Shown here: positions 23,646-33,529 of the stretch, in pieces | How the letters are laid out: the number at the start of each line of letters is the position of its first letter | Position numbering within the stretch: the first letter of the stretch is position 1 | NCBI GenBank assembly: GCA_037954665.1 | Contig: JBBMOL010000037.1 | Coordinates: 1,612,001-1,676,000 of the forward strand | DNA from: Laguncularia racemosa | Taxonomy: Eukaryota; Streptophyta; Magnoliopsida; Myrtales; Combretaceae | DNA length: 64,000 bases | Direction: 5' to 3' | Notes under the pieces: generated by a model | Databases searched by the model: none | What the model was told of the DNA's origin: nothing | Seen by the model: only the letters and a program-made list of their open reading frames with translations | Made by a program: the position numbers and the translations under genes

Positions 23646-26182
23646 TTTTTCTTTTGTCACTTTCCCATATTTTTTCTTAGTTTTTGAAGCATTTACTTTT
23701 TTGTCTCTCTTCCATTAATCTTATCATGGGAAACTCCAATACTTCAAATTATTTGAGTCAATACTAGTTATAGCATAATTAAGGTTTGTCTTTTTTTTTT
23801 TTTCCATGATGTCCAAATTAAATTTAAATTGTTGCTTGCTAGTGCAAATAAAAAAATTTGCCTCTCTCAATGTTCTAAGCCAAAGATCCTATTTATTGCC
23901 TTTTATTTTGTATAAAGTTATACATTTGTTCCATTTTTATTCTTTTACAATAATAGCTTTCAAGTTTTTCTCAAAAGCCAACATTGCCTTTATTTTTATA
24001 TCTTGTTTTGCTTTCATCGTTTTCTTTTCAATCATTAATTTATTTTGAAAAAATGGTTGGTGTACATGCGATAACCCATGTGTATAAAGTGGAGTAGATT
24101 GTAATACCTCCATGTGAATGGAGTGTGGGAGATGTGGAGTAATAGTATATAAAGGCAAGTGATAAATAACATGTTAATACTAGTTAAAAACTTTTAGGTA
24201 AAATGGTTGAAAAAGGCTCATAAGTATTTGTTAGCTCGATTATTGGCTACTTTTGGCTTGGAGTATTACAATATGATGTGTTTAAATAGTCAACTTTTCC
24301 TTTGTTATTTGTCACCTACAACTTTTTATCAATAGAAAGCCACTACTTGCAATCTAGCCATTTATACAAGGTTTCTAAAAGGTTAAGGCTAAAGACAAGA
24401 ATAAATTTTACTTCATCTATGCGAAATGGAGATGTTTAGAATTTAGTAAAAAATAATATCAATTGTTAGAAATGGCTACTCCACTAATAAGCCCTACCTA
24501 ATTGACTTTTTTGTATTTTAATTTATGTGGTCAATAGGAGGGCATGTAAGTAAATGTACTTGAATCATCCTTTCATCAAATAATTATTAGACCGTAAGGT
24601 TGATATTATTTTTGTTATAACTTCTTTTTATTTTTGTTATTTTCTTTTAATCTTTAGTATAATATAATGTTTGAGCTAATTAGATATAAAGATTTGTTGC
24701 AGAGGTTGATGGCATTTGTATGGTCAAAGGTGGTTGATGTCTTTCTTCTCTTGTATTAAATGTGGTAAGTAGTAAATGAATTATTTTTCCTATGGTCATG
24801 AAAGAAAAAACAATAGAAGGTACCTTCCATTAATATATTTTCCATTGGCTACATTTTCTTGAGTACAACCACCTTCTAAAATGACTTCAAATATATATAT
24901 GTATTTCCCACTATAGGAGGCATTTCAATAAAGAGAAAGGAGTACAAGTAATATGTAGAAATTATTGATGCAAGCTAATGTTGTATTGGAATGTTTTCTA
25001 TGGGTATACTTTTGTTCACTCATGCTATCAAAATTGTGATTCATGTGCAAAATAGGATGCTTATTGCCATCATTTAAATCTTTTTTTTTTCCCATGACAT
25101 TAACTTAAAAAGAAATTATTTGTTTTGTAGTTAACGATCTTTATTGTATTATCAATTACAAGATGTGACTAGCAATGGATATGTCATTATATCAAGATCT
25201 ATCCCAGTAATTAAAGATCAATAACTACAACAATATCATTGCAAAGAAACATGTTTATGCACAACAAATAAGAACATTGAAATTTGGTATTCATTACAAC
25301 TATTTTAAAAGAAATATGCCAAGGTCCTTGTAATTCATTAACATGAATGTTGATCTCCAGATTTGATGGATTAAATTTGAATTATCCCTCTCTCATTGTA
25401 ATCATAAAAAAAAAAAAGGAAATGCATTAATTTTCATTTTTCAACAACATAGAAATTATGCTATTTCATACATATGGTATGATTTGTGATTTTATGTTAA
25501 AAAATTTGCTATGAGTGATATACACCAGCATGCTATGTATTTTACTATCAAAACATCATTTATAAGCTAAAAATTATTAGATATAACCCTTATACAATCA
25601 ATATCTTCTTCTATATTATTAAAGACAAACATGCATGTTTATTTGAATCCATATCCTCATATTCTACTAATACTACAATTTTTTAAAGTCTTTCATAAAA
25701 ATATGAAATATGGCCAAAATGTTATTGTAGAGGGACCTAATATAGAAAAAATTATTATAGATTTATGATTAAATAATTAGAAAAATGATAACTAAGAGAA
25801 CACATATTAATGCTATATTTTTTAATTCAAATACACATGATTTATATAAAATTATAATTAAATCAATGATCAAAGTATAATAATCATTTATTACATGTTT
25901 CCTATACATCATAATTTTTATTTGTTTAGTATATTTACACATGTAAAAATTAATATAAATACATAACATAAACCTAAATATTACAATTTATTTATTTTAA
26001 TGTATACAACACAGTATAATATATACATAACTCTATTTAGAAAATAAAGAAATCAAATATATATATATTATAATATATAATTTCAAAAATTTTTATCATT
26101 TGTACCTTTTCATTAGTAGTGCATTTTCATAATATCTTTTAACTATTGTAACAATTTTAATAACTTACAGCTTTTCATTATT
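23646..26182. other. AT-rich non-coding stretch, no gene seen
   Basis: About 2.5 kb with poly(T) and poly(A) runs and short chance frames only. One small candidate element at 24100-24269 is listed separately. No exon of the broken CNGC copy could be recognised here. Confidence 0.5.
24100..24269. repeat. Candidate short LTR or MITE with TGTAATAC/GTATTACA ends
   Basis: Starts TGTAATACCTCCA and ends TTGGAGTATTACA, a near-perfect terminal inverted repeat. The ends resemble the TGTAA...TTACA ends of the gypsy LTRs here. No target duplication was found (TAGAT against ATATG), so a decayed solo LTR, a MITE or a chance hairpin are all possible. Confidence 0.3.
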
Positions 26183-26187
26183 GGTAT

Positions 26188-26853
26188 TGTAGATGGGGGG
26201 TTTCAGTAGGAGTAATCATGTGAGTATCACAGAGGTATTGCACTGCATATGACTTCAAAGAAGTGATGTAGAGATGGCATGCGATGAGATGACTAGGGAG
26301 AGAGTGGTAGGGAGGAAAAACAGATAATCTCAAGAGTCTCGGATATACAAGTGATAGATAAGGGAGCTACAGGGACATCAAGCATCAACTTTGTAGTTTT
26401 TGAGCAATGGAGATTGTTTTTTACCTGAACTCTTATCTGATCCTTGAGAGCAAAAAATTCCCAACGGAGCACCATTTCTCTATTCTCACTTACTTCTTTA
26501 ATGAGAAAGAATGGCTAAGTATTTATAGACTCTTGGACCTAATGGCATCCATCAGATCACTTTATCGATCAACAAACGAGACAAAGTCTATTCATTCTAG
26601 GATTATCCTAATGAGCTTATTATAGGCCCAAAGTTAGTAACTTTCTTCATAAGTGCATGAGCATACTTGAGGAAGGCTGAATGCGAACAGATTGATCTAA
26701 CGATCTCTATTTCGAGCCCACCAAATCAATTCTCCTTTAGTCATCCCAATAATTGGATCGGACTCACTAGGCCCTATCATCTAACCTAATGAGTCAAGCC
26801 AAATAATTAATAGGCTTAACCTAATATATTTATATAATAATTTCAGCCTTCTA
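26188..26853 (-). repeat. 3' LTR of the Tat-like element
   Basis: Aligns along its length with 42628-43295 (shared words include GTGACTT/ATGACTT AAAGAAGTGAT, GAACTCTTATCTGAT, CGAGCCCACCAA, CCAAATAATTAAT). Adjacent on its right is the complement of a purine tract, which marks it as the 3' LTR of a minus-strand element. Confidence 0.85.
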
Positions 26854-26866
26854 TATTTTTCCCCTT
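26854..26866 (-). other. Polypurine tract of the Tat-like element
   Basis: Minus-strand AAGGGGAAAAATA directly next to the 3' LTR. Confidence 0.75.
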
Positions 26867-27818
26867 GGCCAAAATTCTTTGGATAAAGTCAAAGTATTTT
26901 GGGCATTAATTACATATTATGAATAGTTAGGTCATAACTCGACGCATGCACACTATAAGGTAGCAGCACTACTATGTACCAAATGCGCTCTCATCACTTA
27001 GGAATTTATTTTATAGATGGATAATAGTATATGAGTCTAGTGCTAGCACTGCAAATTTATTTATTATATATATCTCAGTGTGGGAGCTCACAACACTCTT
27101 TAATTGTGCATGTCACCTTAGACTTACGAGAGTGATATTTCTCTAAAACAACATTTTTTAAAGTAAAATTTCTTCTACACTTGCCAATTGTCATCAAAAG
27201 TCATGTGCCATCATTTGTTCAAATATGTAAGCCATACGTGATTAGATTAAATCTATATCTTTACTCATGCCTTCATGATGCATGTCATCAATTTGAATAT
27301 ATCTTTCTCATTCTCTAATCCATATCGTATCAGTTTAAAGAAAAACACACTCACATATCCTTCTTAAATCTTTCTTCCACTTTCAAATCTCGTTTAAATC
27401 CACCAAATGCGATCAAGATCTTAAAGAAAGATTCAACTTCATCAAATCTTTAATTCAACCCCTTTTAACCTCTGTCCTGTTTCCTTTCATATCAAGCGAC
27501 TATATATAGGAGCGGATCATCGAGTTTGTCCTCGCATTAGGTTTGAATCGTTCAACTTCGATCTTCTTGTAACAGGTACAAGCGAATTCCCATGCTCAGT
27601 CGTAAAACTTTTCTTCACAAGATCACATCTTCTTCTTTTTTTATTATTATTATTCTTCTTCTATTTTTTTTTATCAACTCGGTTTGTGAATAATAGGTCG
27701 GATCGAGCACAAAACAATGATTTGTGAATGTCCTTGTGGAATGATGTTCCCATCCCTTCTACCTTCTTTCCATAGATTTATTCTTCATTCCTCTTCGACT
27801 AAATTATTACTATTAATT

Positions 27819-27822
<4 letters not shown>

Positions 27823-27868
<46 letters not shown>
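27823..27868. repeat. (TA)n microsatellite
   Basis: About 23 uninterrupted TA units. A second shorter (TA)n at 27937-27959 ends exactly at the copia element 2 insertion. Confidence 0.95.
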
Positions 27869-27870
<2 letters not shown>

Positions 27871-27883
27871 ATCACATGTCATT

Positions 27884-27942
27884 GCCTATCGATGGGAAGA
27901 ATTGTTAGAAGATCGGACGCCAAAAGTTGCTAAGGCAATATA
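27884..27942 (+). repeat. Left arm of a 59-bp inverted repeat
   Basis: GCCTATCGATGGGAAG...CTAAGGCAATATA is repeated in reverse complement at 32922-32980 with three differences. Both arms can encode the peptide YRWEELLED(R/Q)TPKVAK. Copia element 2 lies exactly between the arms, in what would have been the AT spacer. Confidence 0.9.
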
Positions 27943-27959
27943 TATATATATATATATAT

Positions 27960-28294
27960 TATTGAGAACAATGCGGACACAGGTTGATACACGGTCGTGT
28001 ATCATGTCAGGCACGGCTGTGTGTTTTGTCAGGTTCTCTCCCAGAAGCAGACACGGCTACAGGCACGGCCGTGTCAGACGGCCGTGTATTACGCCAGAAA
28101 TATGGTTTAGATATGGTTTTTCTTTATATAACTGTTTTGGTTATTTGTTTATCTAGCTGTATATATATTTAAATATCACAATTTGTTATTTAGAAAAGAT
28201 ATGTAGCTATCTTAGCTATCTATAGCCTTGAGTTGTATATAACTTTGACAAAGGATGAATAAAGTGAGCTTCTCCATTTTCTTAAATTTTATCA
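27960..28294 (+). repeat. 5' LTR of copia element 2
   Basis: 335 bp; contains CACGGTCGTGTATC, CACGGCTGTGTG and CACGGCCGTGT...ACGGCCGTGTATTA, GC-rich palindromic words in an AT-rich LTR. Ends TTTTATCA directly before the primer site. Confidence 0.93.
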
Positions 28295-28308
28295 TGGTAT
28301 CAGAGCCT
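28295..28308 (+). other. Primer binding site of copia element 2
   Basis: TGGTATCAGAGCCT, an exact match to the initiator tRNA-Met primer site used by plant copia elements, directly after the 5' LTR. Confidence 0.93.
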
Positions 28309-28328
28309 TGATTAATACAAACACGATA

Positions 28329-31300
28329 TGGCAGGAGAAGAAAAGAAATTGCTGTCACCATATACGTTGTATGAGAATGACAATCCTGGAAATATAATAA
28401 CCCAGGTGCAATTGAAAGAATACAATTATGATGAATGGTCTAGAGCAATTTGGACTACTTTGAGAGCCAAGAAGAAATTTGGTTTTCTCGATTGAACTGT
28501 GAATCGGCCTGACGAAGATTCAGATGAGTTAGAAGATTGGTGGACTGTGAATTCCATGCTTGTATCATGGATAATGAATACAATTGAGCTAACAGTGTGA
28601 TCCACTTTAACGCACATGGAGATTGCAAAGGACTTGTGGGAAGACATTAAAGACTGTTTCTCTGTGACTGATGGTGCACGAGTACAGCAGCTGAAGGCGG
28701 AACTTGCAAATTGCAAATAGCAAGGACTGTCACTCATGAGTTATTATGCAAAATTGAAACAATCATGGGAAGAGCTGGCAAATTATGATGTGATATTTGC
28801 ATGCAAATGTGGGGGTTGCAAGTGCAACATCGTAACTAAAATAACTAAGAAATGAGAAGAAGAAAAACTTCATCAATTTTTGATGGGGTTAGACAATGCA
28901 TACAGCATAGTGAGGACAAACATTCTGAGCATGACACTGTTGCCCTGTGTAAGTAAGGCATATTCATTAATGTGCCAAGAGGAAAGGGTTCGAAATATCT
29001 CTAAAGAAAAGGAGATTAAGAACGTGGCTGCTAGTTTTATGGTCTAAACCAATGTAGGAAACAAAGATAAAAGTGTTGTCTGCACACATTGCAATAGAGA
29101 AGGACATGACTCCAAGGATGCTTTCAGCTTATCAGTTATCTCGCTTGGTGGGGTGATCGGCCTAAAAAAGTTGGTAGAGGTCAAAGAAGACAGTTAGGAG
29201 GCAGAGGCCGTGGCAAGATGACAGGAAGAGGATGGAGTGGAGCTTGAGTTAATGTTGCTCAAGTCATTGAAGAGCCTAACACAAAAACAAAGGAAGTTGC
29301 AACTCCTGGAACGTTGACAAATGAACAATGGGCAGCAGTCATGAGCTTGTTGAACACTTACAAATCAGGGAGTAGTGAGAAGATGACTGGTAAGGAAAAT
29401 TCTGTTTGGATAATTGATTCTGGAGCTACGCAACATATGATAGGAAATTCAGGGTATTTATCTAGCTTGAAAAACACATTAAGCTATCCAATTGGCTTGC
29501 CTAATGGAGAACAAGTGCTAGCGTTGCAGGAAGGGTCTGTTCGCATAGGGAAGAACATCCAACTAGATAATGTTCTTCGAGGATGGTGATTGGAGCGGGT
29601 GAACATTGCAAGGGGCTATATTATTTCAAGAAGGAGCCACCAATTCGGGCACTTCAGTCTCGGACGTTGACTTTTGTTGAACTTTGGCATAGAAGGATGG
29701 GGCATCCGTCTCCAAAGATTGTAGGTTTAATTTCTAGAAATAAGACTCAATTAGATTCAAATAAATCTTGCGGTGCTTGTTTCAAAGCAAAGCAAACCAG
29801 AAGTGTGTTTTATTCTAGTGATAGTAAAGCTAGTGAATTATTTGAACTTATTCATTGTGACTTGTGGGGACCTTATAGAGTCTCTAGTTCTTCTAATGCA
29901 AATTACTTTCTCACAATCGTTGATGATTTTTCTAGATGTGTGTGGATATATTTGCTGATTGCTAAAACTGAAGTAAGATGGATCCTACAAATTTTTGTTG
30001 CTATGGTTCGTAGGCAATTTGATAAGAACGTTAAGATAGTAAGAAGCGATAATGGAAGTGAGTTCATGAGCTTGAAAGGTTATTTCTTAAACAATGGGAT
30101 AGTACATCAAACTTCATGTGTGGGAACACCACAATAGAATGGGCGAGTGGAAAGAAAGCATCGACATATACTTAACGTGGCACGAGCATTGCGATTTCAA
30201 GCTAACTTGCCAATTGATTTTTGGGGGGAATGTATGTTAACAGCTGGGCATTTAATCAATCGCACTCCTTCTCAGGTGCTAGGAGGAAAATCACCTTATG
30301 AAATTTTGTATGATAAGCCACCTGATTATCGCTACATTCGTACATTTGGGTGTTTGTGTTATGCATGGAGTTTGAATCGTGAAAAGGATAAGTTTGTTAG
30401 TTTAAGTCATAGATGTATTTTTGTGGGCTATCCATTTGGACAGAGAGGTTGGAGATTGTATGATTTAGAAACACGATGCTACTTTGTGTCTCGGGATGTA
30501 GTTTTTCATGAAAATGAGTTTCCATATGTAGATGCGTGTGTACAAATGAGCAAGGATAATACAGTGTACTCTCAAATAAATGAGTACGTTGACGAAGGAG
30601 AAACTAATCTGATCAGGGTAGAGGAAAAGGACCTCACAGAACTTGCTGATGAAACTCACGAGCAATTGAATGATGCTCAAAATGATAATGCTTAAGTCAG
30701 GGAGGGTGATGCATCACCAGAGGTCAGAATGGAGAATGTAGAAGAAGGTTCATTAGTCCTTAGTCGTGGCCTTCGCTCTAAGAAAATTTCTACACGGTTA
30801 AAAGATTGTGTCACTTATGCTGCTCACAGTAATAGCCCCTCTACAGGTTCAGCTAAACCAGCATCATCCTCAGGTATGTCGTATAACTTAGCTCAATATG
30901 TAAATTACACAAATTTCTCACCACGTCATCAAGGTTTCTTAGCAGCCATAACAATCAACATGGAGCCAAAATTCTTTCATCAGGTAGTGAAGGCTGCACG
31001 TTGGAGAGAAGCTATGCAAAAAGAGATTGATGCACTTAAACAGAATAGAACATGGACTCTGGTTAACTTACCAAAAGGGAAGAAAGCAATTGGTAGCAAG
31101 TGGGTATACAAAATTAAGTATAATTCTGATGGCACAATTGAGCGATACAAAGCGCGTTTGGTGATTCTCGGAAATAATCAAGTTGAAGGGATAGATTACA
31201 ATGAAACTTTTGCCTCAGTAGCAAAAATGGTTACGGTACGCACATTTCTTTCTATAGCAGCGGCTAACGGTTGGGGACTGCATCAAATGGATGTCCACAA

Positions 31301-32484
31301 TGCCTTTCTTCATGGAGATTTGGCAGAAGAAGTTTATATGAAAATGCCTCCTGGATTTCATACTCATCAACCCGGAAAAGTGTGTCGTTTGAAGAAGTCT
31401 CTTTATGGCTTACGACAAGCACCGCGATGTTGGTTTGCAAAATTAGCTGAAGCACTAAAATGGTATGGTTTTTGTCAATCTCGTTCAGATTACCTTGTTT
31501 ACTTTGATACAAGATAAAATGCAATTGGTTGTCTAGGTATACGTAGATGATCTCATCATTGCTGGAAGTAAACCACATTCAAAACATACTTGAATCGGTG
31601 TTTTCATATGAAGGATTTAGGTCCTTTGAAGTATTTTTTTAGGCATTGAAGTAGTTAGAAATGACGAAGGCATATTTTTGTGTCAGTGAAAATATGCCTT
31701 AGACATCATTAATGAAGCAGGGTTGCTGGGTGCTAAGCCCTCAAGATCTCCAATGGAGCAAAATCACCGCCTTGCACTTGCCAAAGGTGAATTGGTGCGT
31801 GATCCTGAACAATATCGGAGGTTGGTAGGACACTTGATTTATTTAACTTGCACTCGACCTGAGTTATCGTATGGTGTTCATATTTTAGCTCAATTTATGC
31901 AACAACCAAGAAAAGAACACTGGGATGCAGCGTTACGTATAGTTCGATATTTAAAAGGTAGTTCTGGACAAGGTATTCTTCTTAAAGCTGAGTGCAATCT
32001 TGAACTGACAGCTTTTTGTGATTCAGATTGGGGAGGTTGTCCCTTGACTTGAAGATCACTTACCGGGTATTTTGTCTTTCTTGTTAACTCTCCAATTTCC
32101 TGGAAAACCAATAAACAACATACTGTTTCTCGTTCTTCGGCCGAAGCAGAATATCGTTCTTTGGCAGCCACAGTTTGTGAATTGAAATGGCTTAAAGGAT
32201 TGTTGCTGAGCTTAGGCATGCATCATGATTAATCTGCTACCGTGTTTTGTGATAGTCAAGCTGCAATGCATATCGCTGCAAATCCTATTTTTCACGAACG
32301 CACAAAACATATTGAGGTTGATTGTCATTTCGTACGTGATGAAATACGGGTCAGACTGATCAAAACCAATTATGTTTGCAGCACTGAGCAGTTGGCAGAC
32401 ATCCTGACAAAGGCTTTAGGATGAGATCAATTTCAATTTCTTCTTCGCAAGATAAGCATTCGTAATCCTCACACTCCACCTTGA
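28329..32484 (+). pseudogene. Copia element 2 gag-pol (interrupted)
   Basis: Gag starts at the ATG at 28329 (MAGEEKKLLSPYTLYEND) with stops at about 28492, 28599, 28718 and 28852. The zinc knuckle reads CTHCNREGHDSKDAF and has lost its last Cys. Protease WIIDSGATQHMIG (29404 onward) keeps DSGA. Integrase: HRRMGHP...CGACFKAKQ, then IHCDLWGPYRV, RSDNGSEFM and, after a stop, GRVERKHRHILN. RT (30990-31560): KWVYKIKYNSDGTIERYKAR, NAFLHGDLAEEVYMKMPPGF, SLYGLRQAPRCWF. VYVDDLIIAG is intact but follows a frame change near 31515. RNase H/end: DSDWGGCPLT, FCDSQAAMHIAANPIFHERT, LADILTKALG. Frame ends at the TGA just before the purine tract. Confidence 0.93.
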
Positions 32485-32491
32485 GGGAGGG

Positions 32492-32921
32492 TATTGAGAA
32501 CGATGCGAACACAGGTTGATACACGGTCGTGTATCATGTCAGGCACGACCGTGTGAGAAATCCCTGGATGATTCACAAAAACGAACACGGTCTCTTACAC
32601 AGCCAGGAGGCACGGCCATGTGTTCTATCGGGTTCTCTCCCAGAAGCAGACACGGCTGCAGGCATGGCCGTGTGAGACAGTCGTGTATTATGCCAGAAAT
32701 ATGGTTTAGATATGGTTTATCTTTGTATAACTGTTTTGGTTATTTATTTATCTAGTTGTATATATATTAAAATATCACAATTTGTTATTTAGAAAAGATA
32801 TGTAGCAATTTTTTATTTAGAAAAGATATGTAGCTATCTTAGCTATCTATAGCCTTGAGTTGTATATAACTTTGATAAAGGATGAATAAAGTGAGCTTCT
32901 CCATTTTCTTAAATTTTATCA
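32492..32921 (+). repeat. 3' LTR of copia element 2
   Basis: 430 bp. Same ends as the 5' LTR but with an extra GC-rich block at about 32553-32635 and a repeated AGAAAAGATATGTAGC segment at about 32793-32834. The 5' LTR copy has lost, or this copy has gained, these units. Confidence 0.93.
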
Positions 32922-33304
32922 TATATTCCCTTAGCAACTTTTGGTGTCTGATCTTCTAACAATTCTTCCCATCGATAGGCATAGAGGCAAGCACAAGTTT
33001 GACAATTCGGGAACCCCGCCTTGCAAAAGTTGTGAGCTCCAATGAATTGGCTACATTGTTGACAATTCTCCGTAGACGGGGATAGTAATGCTAGCAAGCA
33101 AGCAACACATAGTAGTAAATATTTTCCTTTGACAAGAAGCAGGTAAATTCCCGCAGAGTAAAAGACGAATGAAGAATTTTCTTCTTCTTCTTCTTCCTCC
33201 TCCTCCTCCTCCTCCTCCTCTTCTTCTTCTTCTAATTCAAACACACGATATATATTCAAAATCATGACCTTTTCTATGTCCACAGTAATTTGCAAGACCT
33301 TCAA
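32909..33304 (-). CDS. Unrecognised Cys-rich reading frame with poly-Glu tract, in the interior of the Tat-like element
   Basis: Open for 131 codons on the minus strand from 33304. Residues 25-42 are an uninterrupted run of Glu encoded by the GAA/GAG microsatellite. A hydrophobic stretch (YLLLCVACLLALLSP) follows, then a Cys-rich part (CQQCSQFIGAHNFC, CQTCAC) and the peptide YRWEELLEDQTPKVAKGIY. That peptide is also encoded, inverted, at 27884-27942. Its last codons run into the LTR of copia element 2, and copia element 3 inserted 17 bases upstream of the ATG. I do not recognise the family. It could be a captured host gene fragment or a chance frame in repeat DNA. No evidence of expression. 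Confidence 0.25.
   Translation of the reverse strand: MKVLQITVDIEKVMILNIYRVFELEEEEEEEEEEEEEEEEEENSSFVFYSAGIYLLLVKGKYLLLCVACLLALLSPSTENCQQCSQFIGAHNFCKAGFPNCQTCACLYAYRWEELLEDQTPKVAKGIYDKI
32922..32980 (-). repeat. Right arm of the 59-bp inverted repeat
   Basis: Reverse complement of 27884-27942 with three mismatches. It adjoins copia element 2 directly. Confidence 0.9.
33181..33233. repeat. (CTT/CTC)n microsatellite
   Basis: About 17 trinucleotide units: CTT blocks flanking a CTC core. On the minus strand it reads GAA/GAG and gives the poly-Glu run. Confidence 0.95.
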
Positions 33305-33325
33305 GCATAAAGCAACTTGAGTACT

Positions 33326-33507
33326 TGAAGATTTTTAGGTAAAAGAAAAACTCTATTTCTCAAATCTTGATTTACAATTAAGTTACAGACATATTTATAC
33401 ACAAGAATAATACTAAATTAGGAAAAAAAATACAATACAATAAATTAGAAATATCTAATTTAGGAAGTAATCTTCTGACAAATCAACCTCAAATCATTCA
33501 GTCAATG
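33326..33507 (-). repeat. 3' LTR of copia element 3
   Basis: Pairs with 37980-38158. Minus-strand purine tract AACTTAAGGGAAA lies immediately to its right (33508-33520). Confidence 0.92.
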
Positions 33508-33529
33508 TTTCCCTTAAGTTGGTGCATAA

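Larger units (their letters stand above)
26867..27954. other. Internal non-coding part of the Tat-like element, ending in a (TA)n tract and palindrome arm
   Basis: No retroviral domain recognised. It holds a pure (TA)n run at about 27823-27868 and the left arm of the inverted repeat at 27884-27942. Any short reading frames run through these repeats and are not credible genes. Confidence 0.55.
27960..32921 (+). mobile_element. Ty1/copia element 2 (4,962 bp), nested in the Tat-like element
   Basis: LTRs 27960-28294 and 32492-32921 start TATTGAGAAC and end AAATTTTATCA. Target duplication TATAT on both sides (27955-27959, 32922-32926), though the target is a TA-rich tract so this is weak on its own. 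Primer site at 28295, purine tract TTGAGGGAGGG before the 3' LTR. The 3' LTR is about 95 bp longer: it has an extra segment with CACGGTCTC...CACGGCCATG and a short duplication around AGAAAAGATATGTAGC. Confidence 0.95.

Noticed and set aside
27717..27908. Reading frame with repeated Tyr-Ile
   Set aside because: Produced by the (TA)n microsatellite; not a gene.
30465..30680. Minus-strand frame across copia element 2
   Set aside because: Antisense of the pol reading frame; no independent support.
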